Positions 1 through 8,173 of a stretch of 64,000 nucleotides of DNA are shown here, piece by piece (the first letter of the stretch is position 1; every line of letters starts with the position of its first letter). The notes below the pieces were generated by a model. The model had not been told where the DNA came from. It searched no databases and worked only from the letters and a program-made list of their open reading frames with translations. The stretch comes from Elusimicrobiota bacterium. Lineage in GTDB: Bacteria; Elusimicrobiota; Elusimicrobia; UBA1565; UBA9628. The stretch lies in the NCBI GenBank assembly GCA_016194705.1, contig JACQAZ010000005.1:124001-188000 (forward strand), given 5' to 3'. Both the position numbers and the translations under genes were made by a program.

Positions 1-33
1 GAGATCGATCTGATCGTGAGCGAGTTGGGATGA
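1..33 (+). CDS. Possible C-terminal end of an upstream gene (partial)
   Basis: Frame 1 reads EIDLIVSELG and then TGA at 31-33, sixteen bases before the first tRNA. It looks like the last codons of a plus-strand gene cut by the window edge, but ten codons cannot be assigned to a family. Confidence 0.3.
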   Translation, partial: EIDLIVSELG

Positions 34-48
34 TCGGGTGTTTATGGC

Positions 49-123
49 CGGGGACTGGCTCAATGGTAGAGCGCTCCCTTGGGGTGGGAGAGGCTCCGGG
101 TTCGATTCCCGGGTCCCCGACCA
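49..123 (+). tRNA. tRNA-Pro (anticodon GGG)
   Basis: A full cloverleaf folds: acceptor CGGGGAC (49-55) with GTCCCCG (113-119), D stem GCTC/GAGC (58-61, 69-72), anticodon stem CTCCC/GGGAG (74-78, 86-90) and T arm CCGGG-TTCGATT-CCCGG. The anticodon at 81-83 is GGG and the molecule begins with C1, as bacterial tRNA-Pro does. The CCA end is encoded (121-123). Confidence 0.95.
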
Positions 124-166
124 TACGCATCGGGCAGACCGTCGCCGCAGCCGCAGAGGAATAGAA

Positions 167-239
167 CGGGGTATAGCTCAATTGGCAGAGCGCTTGGTTC
201 GGGACCAAGAGGTTCTCAGTTCAAGCCTGAGTACCCCGA
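167..239 (+). tRNA. tRNA-Pro (anticodon CGG)
   Basis: Cloverleaf with acceptor CGGGGTA (167-173) and TACCCCG (232-238), D stem GCTC/GAGC, anticodon stem CTTGG/CCAAG (193-197, 205-209) and anticodon CGG at 200-202. It begins with C1 as expected for proline. Unlike the tRNA-Pro 43 bases upstream, the CCA end is not encoded, so it needs CCA-adding enzyme. The two genes are probably co-transcribed. Confidence 0.95.
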
Positions 240-295
240 AGTTTTTTCACGATGGGGCGGCCGTACCCTCAGCCTGAAAAATCAAAACCCCTCCT

Positions 296-310
296 TGTCA
301 AGCCTTGACA
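296..310. promoter_or_regulatory. TGTCAAG-N-CTTGACA palindrome
   Basis: A perfect 7-1-7 palindrome, TGTCAAG C CTTGACA, lies ahead of acyP. A third CTTGACA half follows at 327-333. The same half-sites recur at 4985-5007 ahead of the second porin. CTTGACA contains the -35 consensus TTGACA, so this may be a promoter repeat or an operator; no -10 fits this copy at 16-18 bases. Confidence 0.4.
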
Positions 311-358
311 GGCCTTGCGTCGGGGCCTTGACAATATAGTACAATCCACGCAGAACCC

Positions 359-628
359 TTGACGCGTCTACATTGGGTCGTGCACGGCAGGGTCCAGGGC
401 GTCGGCTACCGCTGGTTCGCGCGCGAAGCGGCCGAGCGTCTCGGTGTCGTGGGCTGGGTCAGCAACCGGACCGACGGCTCCGTCGAAGGCGAGGCCGAAG
501 GCGACGAGGCGGCGGTCAAGGAGTTCGTCGAACTGCTCGAGAGGGGGCCCGCGTTCGCGCGGGTGGACCACTTCGAGACCAAAGCCGTCGAGGGGCGGGG
601 GAACGCGTCCGATTTCGAGATTCGTTGA
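359..628 (+). CDS. acyP: Acylphosphatase
   Basis: An 89-residue protein, the usual length for acylphosphatase, which hydrolyses carboxyl-phosphate bonds such as acetyl phosphate in the cytosol. The signature GRVQGVGYRWF (residues 9-19) supplies the phosphate-binding loop and catalytic Arg, and GWVSNRTDGSVE (about 32-43) supplies the catalytic Asn. The start is TTG at 359, forced by the N-terminal motif; no Shine-Dalgarno is visible. A TACAAT hexamer sits at 340-345. The sigma factor gene follows 35 bases downstream. Confidence 0.93.
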   Translation: MTRLHWVVHGRVQGVGYRWFAREAAERLGVVGWVSNRTDGSVEGEAEGDEAAVKEFVELLERGPAFARVDHFETKAVEGRGNASDFEIR

Positions 629-663
629 AGACAAAACTGGGAGTATGATCTAATAGGAGTCTC

Positions 664-1683
664 ATGGAACCCAGCACCGACACGATAAGCCAGTACTTCA
701 AAGGCATCCAGAAGCTCTCGCAGGTCGACCGCGAGGAGATGCACAAGCTATGGAAGAAGGCCAAGCGCGGCGACCACGAGAGCAAGCAGCGCATCATGGA
801 GGCCAACCTCCGGCTGGTCGTCCCCATCGCCAAGAAATACCACCGCCAGGGGATCGATTTCATGGACCTCGTCGAGGAAGGCAACCTCGGCCTCATGCAC
901 TCGATCGACAAGTTCGAGCCCAAGAAGGGCTACCGCTTCTCGACCTACGCCTCGTACTGGATCGAGCAGTCGATCCGGCGCGCCGTCGAGGAGCAGTCCA
1001 AGACGATCCGCATCCCGCCGCACGCCTGGGAAGCTCTTCGAAAGTGGCTCAAGCAGTGGGAGAAGCTGCACGCCCAGCTCGGCCGCGACCCCACCCTCGC
1101 CGAGATGGCCCGCAAAATGCATTGGACCGCCCGCCAGGTCAGAGGCGTGCTGGATGCCGCCGAAGCCGCCCGCGGCATGGGCTCGCTCGAGGCGCCCATC
1201 GACAGCGAGGACGAGAACATCACGGTCGAGGACATGATCTCCGAGAGCGACAACCAAAGCCCGGAAAGCCTGATTTCCGTGCTCAAACTGCACGACGAGC
1301 TCAACCAGGCTTTGAAGGAGATCGGCGACCGCGAGCGCATGATCCTAGAGTTCCGCCACGGCCTGACCGGCCAGACCCCGATGACCCTCGAGGAGGTCGG
1401 CAAGCGCCTCAAGCTCTCGCGCGAGCGGATCCGCCAGATCGAGGAGCGGGCTCTCCTGCGCCTGCGCCGCGTGGCCAACCGCATGGGGCTCATCGAGGTC
1501 AACGAAAGCCGCAGCGCGACCCCGAACCTCCAGCCCGGCTGGAACGCCCCGAAGCTGCGCACCGACATATTGGGCCAGGTCATCCCCGACGGAAGGCGAA
1601 CGGCTCCGACGGCGCCGCAGCTCATCCGCCGCAAGCCGCGGGCTCTGATCCTGACCCGCGTACCTAGGAGAAAAGGGAAATGA
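664..1683 (+). CDS. RNA polymerase sigma-70 family factor (RpoD/RpoS type)
   Basis: A 339-residue primary-like sigma factor that directs RNA polymerase to -35/-10 promoters. Region 1.2 is at about residues 7-40 (DTISQYFKGIQ), region 2 at 45-115 (NLRLVVPIAKKY, GNLGLMHSIDKFEPKKGYRFSTYASYWIEQ split across 2.1-2.4), region 3 in the middle, and region 4.2 ends in LSRERIRQIEERALLRLR (about 258-275). There is no region 1.1, so it resembles a group 2 or short housekeeping factor. About 60 basic residues extend beyond region 4. AGGAG at 656-660 precedes ATG. Its stop overlaps the apt start (ATGA). Confidence 0.93.
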   Translation: MEPSTDTISQYFKGIQKLSQVDREEMHKLWKKAKRGDHESKQRIMEANLRLVVPIAKKYHRQGIDFMDLVEEGNLGLMHSIDKFEPKKGYRFSTYASYWIEQSIRRAVEEQSKTIRIPPHAWEALRKWLKQWEKLHAQLGRDPTLAEMARKMHWTARQVRGVLDAAEAARGMGSLEAPIDSEDENITVEDMISESDNQSPESLISVLKLHDELNQALKEIGDRERMILEFRHGLTGQTPMTLEEVGKRLKLSRERIRQIEERALLRLRRVANRMGLIEVNESRSATPNLQPGWNAPKLRTDILGQVIPDGRRTAPTAPQLIRRKPRALILTRVPRRKGK

Positions 1684-2207
1684 CGGCGGCTCAGCTCGAT
1701 ATCAAGTCGCTCATCACCGACGTCCCCGATTTTCCCAAGAAGGGGATCATCTTCAAGGACATCACTCCGCTGCTGGCCAACGCGGAGGGCTTCGCCAAGA
1801 CCATCGACATGATGGCCGAGCCCTACGTCGGCAAGGGGATCAGCATCGTCGCGGGGATCGAATCCCGGGGCTTCCTGCTAGCCACGCCGATCGCCTACCG
1901 CCTCGGCGCCGGTGTAGTCCCGATCAGGAAGAAAGGTAAGCTTCCGAGGAAGACCCATTCGGCGAGCTACAGCCTCGAATACGGGCAGGACTCCATCGAG
2001 GCCCACGCCGACGCCTTCGCGCCCGGCACCAAGGTCCTGCTGGTCGACGACGTGCTCGCCACGGGGGGGACCGCCAAGGCCGCCTGCGAGCTCATCGGCA
2101 AGATCGGGGGTGAGGTCTCCGGCATCGCGTTCTTGATCGAGCTGGGCTTCCTCGACGGCCGCAAGAAGCTCCCGGGGCAGAAGATCCATTCGCTGGTCAG
2201 TTATTAG
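1680..2207 (+). CDS. apt: Adenine phosphoribosyltransferase
   Basis: A 175-residue type I phosphoribosyltransferase that makes AMP from adenine and PRPP in purine salvage. The N-terminal PDFPKKGIIFKDITPLL block is typical of Apt, and the PRPP loop VLLVDDVLATGGTA is at about residues 118-131. Length fits the family. The start codon overlaps the sigma-factor stop by four bases, implying translational coupling. tRNA-Arg follows 20 bases after the stop. Confidence 0.96.
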   Translation: MTAAQLDIKSLITDVPDFPKKGIIFKDITPLLANAEGFAKTIDMMAEPYVGKGISIVAGIESRGFLLATPIAYRLGAGVVPIRKKGKLPRKTHSASYSLEYGQDSIEAHADAFAPGTKVLLVDDVLATGGTAKAACELIGKIGGEVSGIAFLIELGFLDGRKKLPGQKIHSLVSY

Positions 2208-2227
2208 GCATGACGCATCGTCTTGGC

Positions 2228-2299
2228 GCCCCGATAGCTCAATGGATAGAGCTACTCCGTCCTAAGGAGAGGATGGGGGTTCGATTCCCTCTCGGGGCA
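2228..2299 (+). tRNA. tRNA-Arg (anticodon CCT)
   Basis: Acceptor GCCCCGA (2228-2234) pairs with TCGGGGC (2292-2298), D stem GCTC/GAGC and T arm GGGGG-TTCGATT-CCCTC. The anticodon loop GTCCTAA gives CCT at 2261-2263. The outermost anticodon-stem pair is A-A and therefore mismatched. CCA is not encoded. Confidence 0.92.
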
Positions 2300-2325
2300 A
2301 GTTTTAGGTAGAATAGGGCCGACAA

Positions 2326-2994
2326 ATGGGAAAGCAATGGGTCAGGCAGGAGATCAAGCGCAACGAGCTCCAGGAGCTCGTCGACCGCGTCCTGTTGTGG
2401 GCCTCGTCCAATCAGCAGCTGGCCGCCGCCATCGGGGGCGGGACCGCCGCCGCGGCGCTCCTCGCGGGGATTCTGATCTACCGCAGCCATTCCATGCAGA
2501 GCGCGGCCTGGGACCGCCTCGCCTTGGCCGAGGACTCGGCCTACGCGGGCCAAGTCGAGTCGTCCTTGAAGCAGATTTCGGAGCTGGCGGCCCAGTACCC
2601 CAACACCGCCGCGGCCGGCTACGGCTACCTGTTCCAGGGAGACCTCCTCTACCCGCGGGGACAATATAAGGAAGCTCTGGAAGCCTATAATAAGGTACTC
2701 GAAAGCGGACAGCCGAAGGTTCTGCAGCCGTTGGCCTTGGGAGACACGGCCCTGGCCCAGGAAGCCGCGGGCCAATGCGAGCAGTCCGCGCTGAGCGCGC
2801 AGCGCTTTCTCGAGACCTACCCCGACCACTTCCTCGCTCCCCAGGTCCACGCCTGCCTGGCGCGCTGCCTGCAGGCCCGCGGCCAGGCCGACCAGGCCCG
2901 CACGGCCTACCAGAAGATCACTCTGCAGTATCCCGAAACTTCCTGGGCTCTCTGGGCCAAGAAGCGCCTCGACTCCCCGGCCGCGGCGAAGTAG
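2326..2994 (+). CDS. Membrane-anchored TPR protein (YfgM/YbgF-like)
   Basis: A 222-residue protein with a charged cytoplasmic N-terminus, one transmembrane segment (about residues 33-53, IGGGTAAAALLAGILIYR) and a periplasmic region of tetratricopeptide helices (AYAGQVESSLKQISELAAQYP, GQYKEALEAYNKVLESG and others). This layout matches YfgM-type envelope chaperone or TPR scaffold proteins. The exact partner cannot be read from the sequence. TAGAAT at 2309-2314 lies 11 bases before the ATG, and no good Shine-Dalgarno is present. Confidence 0.75.
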   Translation: MGKQWVRQEIKRNELQELVDRVLLWASSNQQLAAAIGGGTAAAALLAGILIYRSHSMQSAAWDRLALAEDSAYAGQVESSLKQISELAAQYPNTAAAGYGYLFQGDLLYPRGQYKEALEAYNKVLESGQPKVLQPLALGDTALAQEAAGQCEQSALSAQRFLETYPDHFLAPQVHACLARCLQARGQADQARTAYQKITLQYPETSWALWAKKRLDSPAAAK

Positions 2995-3105
2995 CGCATT
3001 TTGCCCTTTCCTCCGTCGGAGCATCCCTAGAAGAGAGCCTATACGCGGGACCAGATGACACAGGATGGCAAATCATGCATTCTCGCTTTCACAGAAAAAT
3101 AACTG

Positions 3106-3135
3106 TTGACAAAAAAAAGACATGTTTACTAGAAT
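3106..3135 (+). promoter_or_regulatory. Sigma-70 promoter of the first porin
   Basis: TTGACA at 3106-3111 and TAGAAT at 3130-3135 are separated by 18 bases in AT-rich DNA. Predicted transcription starts near 3142, giving a leader of about 130 bases before the porin GTG. Confidence 0.75.
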
Positions 3136-3141
3136 CGCTGT

Positions 3142-3274
3142 GCTCATGAAGGAGTCTCCAGAAGCCGATAGGAACTCCTTAAACGAAACCGTAGGCCCCG
3201 CGACGTCGCGGGGTATATTAAGAGCGAACGTATCCCCGCATAGCGGGGCTTACGACAAGTGAGGAGGTAACATA
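3142..3274 (+). promoter_or_regulatory. Structured 5' leader of the porin mRNA, with a 38-codon ORF
   Basis: Three hairpins are visible: AAGGAGT/ACTCCTT (3149-3155, 3174-3180), an 8-bp stem in 3196-3213 (CCCCGCGA/TCGCGGGG) and CCCCGC-ATA-GCGGGG (3234-3248). The arms can re-pair: GTAGGCCCCGC (3191-3201) complements GCGGGGCTTAC (3243-3253) with one mismatch. AGGAGGT at 3262-3268 is the porin ribosome-binding site. A 38-codon ORF (ATG 3146 to TGA 3260-3262) covers all the hairpins and ends at the ribosome-binding site; whether it is translated is unknown. Confidence 0.5.
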
Positions 3275-4912
3275 GTGAAGACAAAGAAGCTCCTGGGAAC
3301 GACCCTGGCGCTGGCCATGATCCTTCCATACAGCGCCAACGCAGAGCTGTTCAAGAACCTGAAGCTCAGTGGTCAGTTGGACCTGCAGGGAACCGCCGCA
3401 AGAAACACGCTGGACTTCTCGACGCGCTTCAAGCCCGTCGTCGCGGCTCAGAACGGCGGTACCATCGCCGCGTCCGCCGGGGCGGCCAACAACGACCGTA
3501 TCGGCGACATGCAGACGCGCTTGATGCTCAGCTTGGACTGGGATCTGCTCGATGACGTCCATTCGAAGATCACCCTGACCAAGAACGACCGCAGCTGGGG
3601 CACGACCGGCAACGGCGGCGCAGCGCAGGCCGCATCGCAGGTCAACGCCACCGGCCAGACGCTAGGGCCGGGCGGTACGAACATCCTCGGGACCGTTTGG
3701 GTCGACCAGGCCTACGTCAAGGTCGACAAGGTGTTCGGCGCGGTGGACACGACTCTGGGACGCCAATACTACGGCACCCCCGGCGACGTGATCATCTACA
3801 TCGGGCCGTCCGACAAGGCCTGGTATGGACTTCCGACCGGCGCCATCGATGCCGCGCGTTTCGACTGGGCCGCCGACAAGGTCGGCGTGACGGCGCTGGC
3901 GGGCAAGATCGGCAGCAGGAATGTCACCGCCGGCGTCCCCAGTGCGGACGTCGACCTGACGGGGGCCATCATCAAGGTCAAGGCGACCGACCAAGCCAGC
4001 GTTGACCTGTACACCTGGAACGTGCAGACGCACGCGACCGGACCCCTGGGCAACGACCCGACCGCGTGTCCTACGGCCACCGCTCCCGGCTGCCAGGCCG
4101 CGAACGGCAAGAACGACAACCTGTACATCACGGGCGCCAAGGTCAAGTTCGCGCAGAGCGGCGCTTGGTTCGACGGCGAGTTCGCCAAGAACTGGGGCGA
4201 CAACCGCACCGGCCTGGTCACCGACAGCTCGGCGCGCTACAAGGGCTGGATGCTTCACACGAACCTCGGCTACAAGGTTGACGCGTCCGGTTTGGGCGGC
4301 ATCACCGGATGGGGCGACTTCGGGTTCGGCACCGGACAGCGGGGCTTCCATAGCAACGAGCGCCGCGGTTTCGTCGCGGTGTCGGGCGACTACCGGCCCG
4401 GCTCCATCTACGGCCGGTTCGCCGCCTACAACAACGGCGGGGCCATCGCAAACGGCCTGACGGCCGGCGTCGTGCCGGGCGGCAACGCCGCCACCGGCAA
4501 CCTGGCCACGAACACGCTGAGCAACCGCGTGATCTACGGCCTGGGCATCAAGGTCAACCCGTCGGCGGTCAACAAGCTGACCGTGGGGGCGTCGCTGTGG
4601 GACTTCCACACGCAGACCCTCCTCAAGACCAACGCGCCCCTGCAGGTGGGCGGCGCGCCGACGGCGACGGCCTACAGCGGCAACAAGCACATCGGCTACG
4701 AGACCGACATCGACATCGTCTGGAAGCACTCGGACAACGTCTCGTTCGCGGTGGGCGCCGGCAGATTCATGCCGGGCGGCATCATCTACGAGGCGAACCA
4801 GTCCACCCGGGCCGGCAATCCCGATGGCGGCGCTCAGGACCTTTCGACGAAGGACGGCCAGGGCGTCAACCCCGCCCTGATGGCGTACTTCGACGCGCGG
4901 ATCAAGTTCTAA
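3275..4912 (+). CDS. Outer-membrane porin-like beta-barrel protein, copy 1
   Basis: A 545-residue secreted protein. GTG start with AGGAGGT six bases upstream, then a signal peptide of about 23 residues ending ANA before ELFKNLKLSGQ. The body alternates aromatic and polar residues and is rich in Gly and Asn. The last residues are FDARIKF with a terminal Phe, the C-terminal signal for outer-membrane barrel insertion. It is a close paralogue of the next gene: both share DDVHxKITLTKNDRS, LGRQxYG and SDNVxFAxG. Substrate is unknown. A strong terminator follows. Confidence 0.8.
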   Translation: MKTKKLLGTTLALAMILPYSANAELFKNLKLSGQLDLQGTAARNTLDFSTRFKPVVAAQNGGTIAASAGAANNDRIGDMQTRLMLSLDWDLLDDVHSKITLTKNDRSWGTTGNGGAAQAASQVNATGQTLGPGGTNILGTVWVDQAYVKVDKVFGAVDTTLGRQYYGTPGDVIIYIGPSDKAWYGLPTGAIDAARFDWAADKVGVTALAGKIGSRNVTAGVPSADVDLTGAIIKVKATDQASVDLYTWNVQTHATGPLGNDPTACPTATAPGCQAANGKNDNLYITGAKVKFAQSGAWFDGEFAKNWGDNRTGLVTDSSARYKGWMLHTNLGYKVDASGLGGITGWGDFGFGTGQRGFHSNERRGFVAVSGDYRPGSIYGRFAAYNNGGAIANGLTAGVVPGGNAATGNLATNTLSNRVIYGLGIKVNPSAVNKLTVGASLWDFHTQTLLKTNAPLQVGGAPTATAYSGNKHIGYETDIDIVWKHSDNVSFAVGAGRFMPGGIIYEANQSTRAGNPDGGAQDLSTKDGQGVNPALMAYFDARIKF

Positions 4913-4932
4913 CTTAGTCCGCTGACGTTCAA

Positions 4933-4974
4933 AAGGAACCCCTCCGGCCAACGGCCGGGGGGGTTCCTCTTTTG
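4933..4974 (+). terminator. Rho-independent terminator after the first porin
   Basis: GGAACCCC-TCCGGCC pairs with GGCCGGGGGGGTTCC around an AACG loop and is followed by TCTTTT. It lies 22 bases after the porin stop. Confidence 0.9.
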
Positions 4975-4984
4975 TCAATACCCC

Positions 4985-5030
4985 TGTCAAGCCCCCGGGC
5001 CTTGACAAGTTAACGACACGCTGTTACCCT
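4985..5030 (+). promoter_or_regulatory. Promoter of the second porin with TGTCAAG/CTTGACA inverted repeat
   Basis: TTGACA (5002-5007) is 17 bases from TACCCT (5025-5030). The -35 box is the right arm of an inverted repeat TGTCAAG (4985-4991) / CTTGACA (5001-5007). The same arms form a palindrome at 296-310. Confidence 0.6.
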
Positions 5031-5083
5031 TGCCGCGTTCGGCGGGATCGACACCGCCAACGCTCGCATAGGGAGGCGTACAC

Positions 5084-6742
5084 ATGAAAAGGCTCACAGC
5101 GATCGTCGTCGCTTTTGCCGTCATCGAGCTCTCCGGCGGACCCGCCGCAGCGGAACTGCTCAAGAACTTCCGCTTGAGCGGCCAGATCGACGTCCAAGCC
5201 ACGGCGGCCCACAACATCGTCGATTTCTCCACGCACGGCAACCCCGATGCGACCTATCCCCCGGGCTGCGGCGCGGCTCCCCTGCCGGCCTGCGCGCCCA
5301 ACAATAACGACCGCGTGGGCGACGCCCAGACCCGCGTCATGGTGCACATGGACTGGGACATGCTCGACGACGTCCACGCAAAGATCACCTTGACCAAGAA
5401 CGACCGCAGCTACGGCACCGCCGGCAACGGCGCCGCCGGCCAAGCCCAGGTCAGCGCCAACAGCCAGCCGATCGGCCCGGCGGGCCCCAACATCCTCGGC
5501 ACGGTCTACGTGGACCAGGCCTATTTCAAGGTGGACAAGATCGCGGGCCAAGTCGACCTCACACTCGGCCGGCAGTTCTACGGCGACGCCGGCGACATCG
5601 TCATCTATTACGGACCCTCCGAGAAGGCCTGGTACGGCCTGCCCACCAATGCCATCGACGTGGCCCGCACGGATTGGGGGCTCGAGTGGCTCTCGGTGAC
5701 CGGACTGGTGGGCAAGCAGACCGGCAGCCTCATCGGGACGGCGCCGCAGCCCGACGTCGACGTGCGCGGCGTCAACATGATGGCCAAGAGCGGCGATGAG
5801 CTCAAGGGCTCCCTTTTTCTCTGGAACAAGCTGACCCACAACACGGGAGCCTCCGGCGCCCCGCCGACCTCCGGCGGGGCGGCGGCATCATCCGCCGGCG
5901 GCAAGAACGACAGCCTCTTCGTCATCGGCGCCAAGTTCAAGGCCTCCGGCGGCGGGTTCTGGCTCAAGGGCGAGTTCGACCAAAACTTCGGCGACAACCG
6001 CGGCGCCGTGGCGAACATAGCGGGCGCCGCCGACCCGAGGTTCGCTGCGGCCTCCCACTACATGGGCTGGGCGACGATGGGCAACGGAGGCTACAAGGCC
6101 GAGTCGGACGGACTCGGGACGGCCTCGGTTTGGGGAGAGGTCTCCGCCGGCTCCGGCCGCCAAAGCACTCGAGACAGCCACAACGCAGGCTGGACTCCGA
6201 TCAACTCCGACTACAGGCCGGGCAGCATCTACGGCAGGTTCCAGGCGATTCCGGGCATACTCGCCGGCGGAGCGGCCGGGACCGTCCTGGTCAACGGCGG
6301 GCCCGGCTTCGGCAGCGGTCTGGGCTCCGGAGTCGTCGGGATCGGAGGCAACGCCAATGCCACGCCCGCCAACGACACCGGGTTCCTCAGCAACCGCGTC
6401 ATCTGGGGGGGCGGGATCAAGCTGAGCCCGGCCCAGGCCAATAAATTCCAGATGGCGCTCTCATATTGGGATTTCCGCATCCACCGATTCAACAACGTCC
6501 CTCAGAAAGGCAACTCATTCAATGGAAACAAGCACATCGGCTCCGAGTTTGACGTCGACTTCACATGGACGCACTCCGATAACGTCGCCTTCGCCGCGGG
6601 CTGGGGAACCTTCCAGCCTGGCGGGCTGATCTACGAAGCGGTCCGCATAGCCGAGAAGCTCAATACCAACGCGCCCGCAGCCTCTCGGCAGGGAGTCAAT
6701 CCGGCGCTCCTAGCCTACTTCGACACGAGGATCAAGTTCTAG
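5084..6742 (+). CDS. Outer-membrane porin-like beta-barrel protein, copy 2
   Basis: A 552-residue paralogue of the preceding porin with its own promoter. ATG is preceded by a GGGAGG ribosome-binding site. A signal peptide of about 21 residues ends AAA before ELLKNFRLSGQ. The shared blocks run the whole length, including WYGLPTxAIDxAR, RPGSIYGRF, NKHIG and the terminal FDTRIKF. A distinctive CGAAPLPAC segment near residue 65 has two cysteines absent from copy 1. Tandem duplication and divergence of an abundant outer-membrane protein is the simplest reading. The transported substrate is unknown. Confidence 0.8.
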   Translation: MKRLTAIVVAFAVIELSGGPAAAELLKNFRLSGQIDVQATAAHNIVDFSTHGNPDATYPPGCGAAPLPACAPNNNDRVGDAQTRVMVHMDWDMLDDVHAKITLTKNDRSYGTAGNGAAGQAQVSANSQPIGPAGPNILGTVYVDQAYFKVDKIAGQVDLTLGRQFYGDAGDIVIYYGPSEKAWYGLPTNAIDVARTDWGLEWLSVTGLVGKQTGSLIGTAPQPDVDVRGVNMMAKSGDELKGSLFLWNKLTHNTGASGAPPTSGGAAASSAGGKNDSLFVIGAKFKASGGGFWLKGEFDQNFGDNRGAVANIAGAADPRFAAASHYMGWATMGNGGYKAESDGLGTASVWGEVSAGSGRQSTRDSHNAGWTPINSDYRPGSIYGRFQAIPGILAGGAAGTVLVNGGPGFGSGLGSGVVGIGGNANATPANDTGFLSNRVIWGGGIKLSPAQANKFQMALSYWDFRIHRFNNVPQKGNSFNGNKHIGSEFDVDFTWTHSDNVAFAAGWGTFQPGGLIYEAVRIAEKLNTNAPAASRQGVNPALLAYFDTRIKF

Positions 6743-6775
6743 CCGCGTCCGGGGTATTTTTGTAGTATAAGCCGC

Positions 6776-8173
6776 ATGCTCAAAAGGCATCTTGCGCCCA
6801 TCGGGCTCGGCCTGCTGCTGGCCTGCAACGGCTTGGTCTGCGCCGCCAATCTCGACGTCACGGCGGCCTACCGCATGCGCGCGATCTCCTACAGCAACCT
6901 CGAGCTCAACCTCGACAACCGGAACAACCACCAGTACCTCTCGAACGACGCGCGGCTCGGGATGGCCGTGCGCAAGATCTTCCTCGAGACCAAACGCGGC
7001 GAGGAGACCACGATGGACGTCAGCCTGCTCCTGCGCGCCCTGGGCACGGCCGGCTCGACGACGACTCTGGCGATCCCGCTCAATGGTGCTGCGAATTTCT
7101 ATCCCAGCGTCGACATGACGCCTTTCCTCGAGAACGCGTACCTGCGGGTCCACAACCTCTTCGGCGTGCCGGCCACGACGACCCTCGGCCGGCAGAGCTT
7201 CAAGCTCGGCAGCGGACTTCTGCTCGACGACGACGGCGCGGGCCTGACGGGGGTGGCGATCGACGCCGACCTCCCGTTCTGGGGTGCCAAGGCCGAGGCC
7301 TTTCTCTTCGGCGACCGCAACTCGCGGTACGCGCCCGCCAACAGCCTCGACCTCTTCGGCGCCGCCTTCGACCTCCCGACCGAGGGGACCTGGCAGCTCA
7401 GCCAGCTCTTCGAGCGCGACAGGGCCATTCAACCCGTCTACGGCTGCAATCGCGACGACGTCAACCCGGACATTAACAACGGCCCGCGGAGCTGCTCCAT
7501 CTCCAAGGCCGTGCGCAGCTTCAGCAGCCTGCATTACCAGATCAGCTACGGCCCGATCGTCTTCGACGGCGAGGCGGCCATGGAGCGGGGTTCTGCGACC
7601 CCGACGGGGGCGCGGCCCGCGCGCAACCACATCACCTACACCGGAGACGCCCAGGTCGTGAAGGCCAAGTGGAAGCAGCACGTTCCGGGACTCTCGGCCG
7701 ACAGCTATTTGCGCCTCTCCGTGGCGCGCGCCAGCGGCGACAACCAGGCCACCAGCACGCGGGACGAGGCTTTTTTTCCGTCCCACGGGCACCGTTTCGA
7801 CGGCCTCGAGCGCACCGGCTTCGGCGACTTCTTCGCGGCGACGCCGTACGACGCCTTCGGGGGCAACTACTCCACCAACACGGCCAGCGGTCTGCGCCAG
7901 GGTGCCAGCGGCATCATCGTGGTGGGGGGAGGCCTGACGCCTCCGGCCTTCAAGGGCGTCATCCTGGACGTCGATTTTTTCCTGTTCCAAGCCGACCGGA
8001 TACAGTCCGGCCCGCGGACCCTGGGAACGGAATGGGACGTCCGCCTTCGTTATCCTATCCTCGATCATTTCAGCCTGTCCACTTCCGTCGCCGTTTTCAC
8101 GGCCGGAACGGCCTCCAACCCCGCCCGCGGGACCTCCAAGAAGTGGTCGTTTGAGGCCTCCGGCCGCTTCTGA
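6776..8173 (+). CDS. Outer-membrane beta-barrel protein, distantly porin-like
   Basis: A 465-residue protein with a signal peptide of about 23 residues (LLLACNGLVCAA) and a body of alternating strands. It contains LGRQSFKLGSGLLLDDDG (about 141-158), a pattern seen in alginate-export-type and other Elusimicrobia barrels, and ends in a Phe (FEASGRF). It is only weakly similar to the two porins upstream. TAGTAT (6763-6768) is seven bases before the ATG and no Shine-Dalgarno is present, so the mRNA may be leaderless. Confidence 0.7.
   Translation: MLKRHLAPIGLGLLLACNGLVCAANLDVTAAYRMRAISYSNLELNLDNRNNHQYLSNDARLGMAVRKIFLETKRGEETTMDVSLLLRALGTAGSTTTLAIPLNGAANFYPSVDMTPFLENAYLRVHNLFGVPATTTLGRQSFKLGSGLLLDDDGAGLTGVAIDADLPFWGAKAEAFLFGDRNSRYAPANSLDLFGAAFDLPTEGTWQLSQLFERDRAIQPVYGCNRDDVNPDINNGPRSCSISKAVRSFSSLHYQISYGPIVFDGEAAMERGSATPTGARPARNHITYTGDAQVVKAKWKQHVPGLSADSYLRLSVARASGDNQATSTRDEAFFPSHGHRFDGLERTGFGDFFAATPYDAFGGNYSTNTASGLRQGASGIIVVGGGLTPPAFKGVILDVDFFLFQADRIQSGPRTLGTEWDVRLRYPILDHFSLSTSVAVFTAGTASNPARGTSKKWSFEASGRF

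Noticed and set aside
3662..5008. Long open frames opposite the porins (also 6710-8254, 4002-4460 and many others)
   Set aside because: High GC at third positions opens antisense and shifted frames throughout. These lack starts, domains and hydrophobic signals, while the sense frames are clear.
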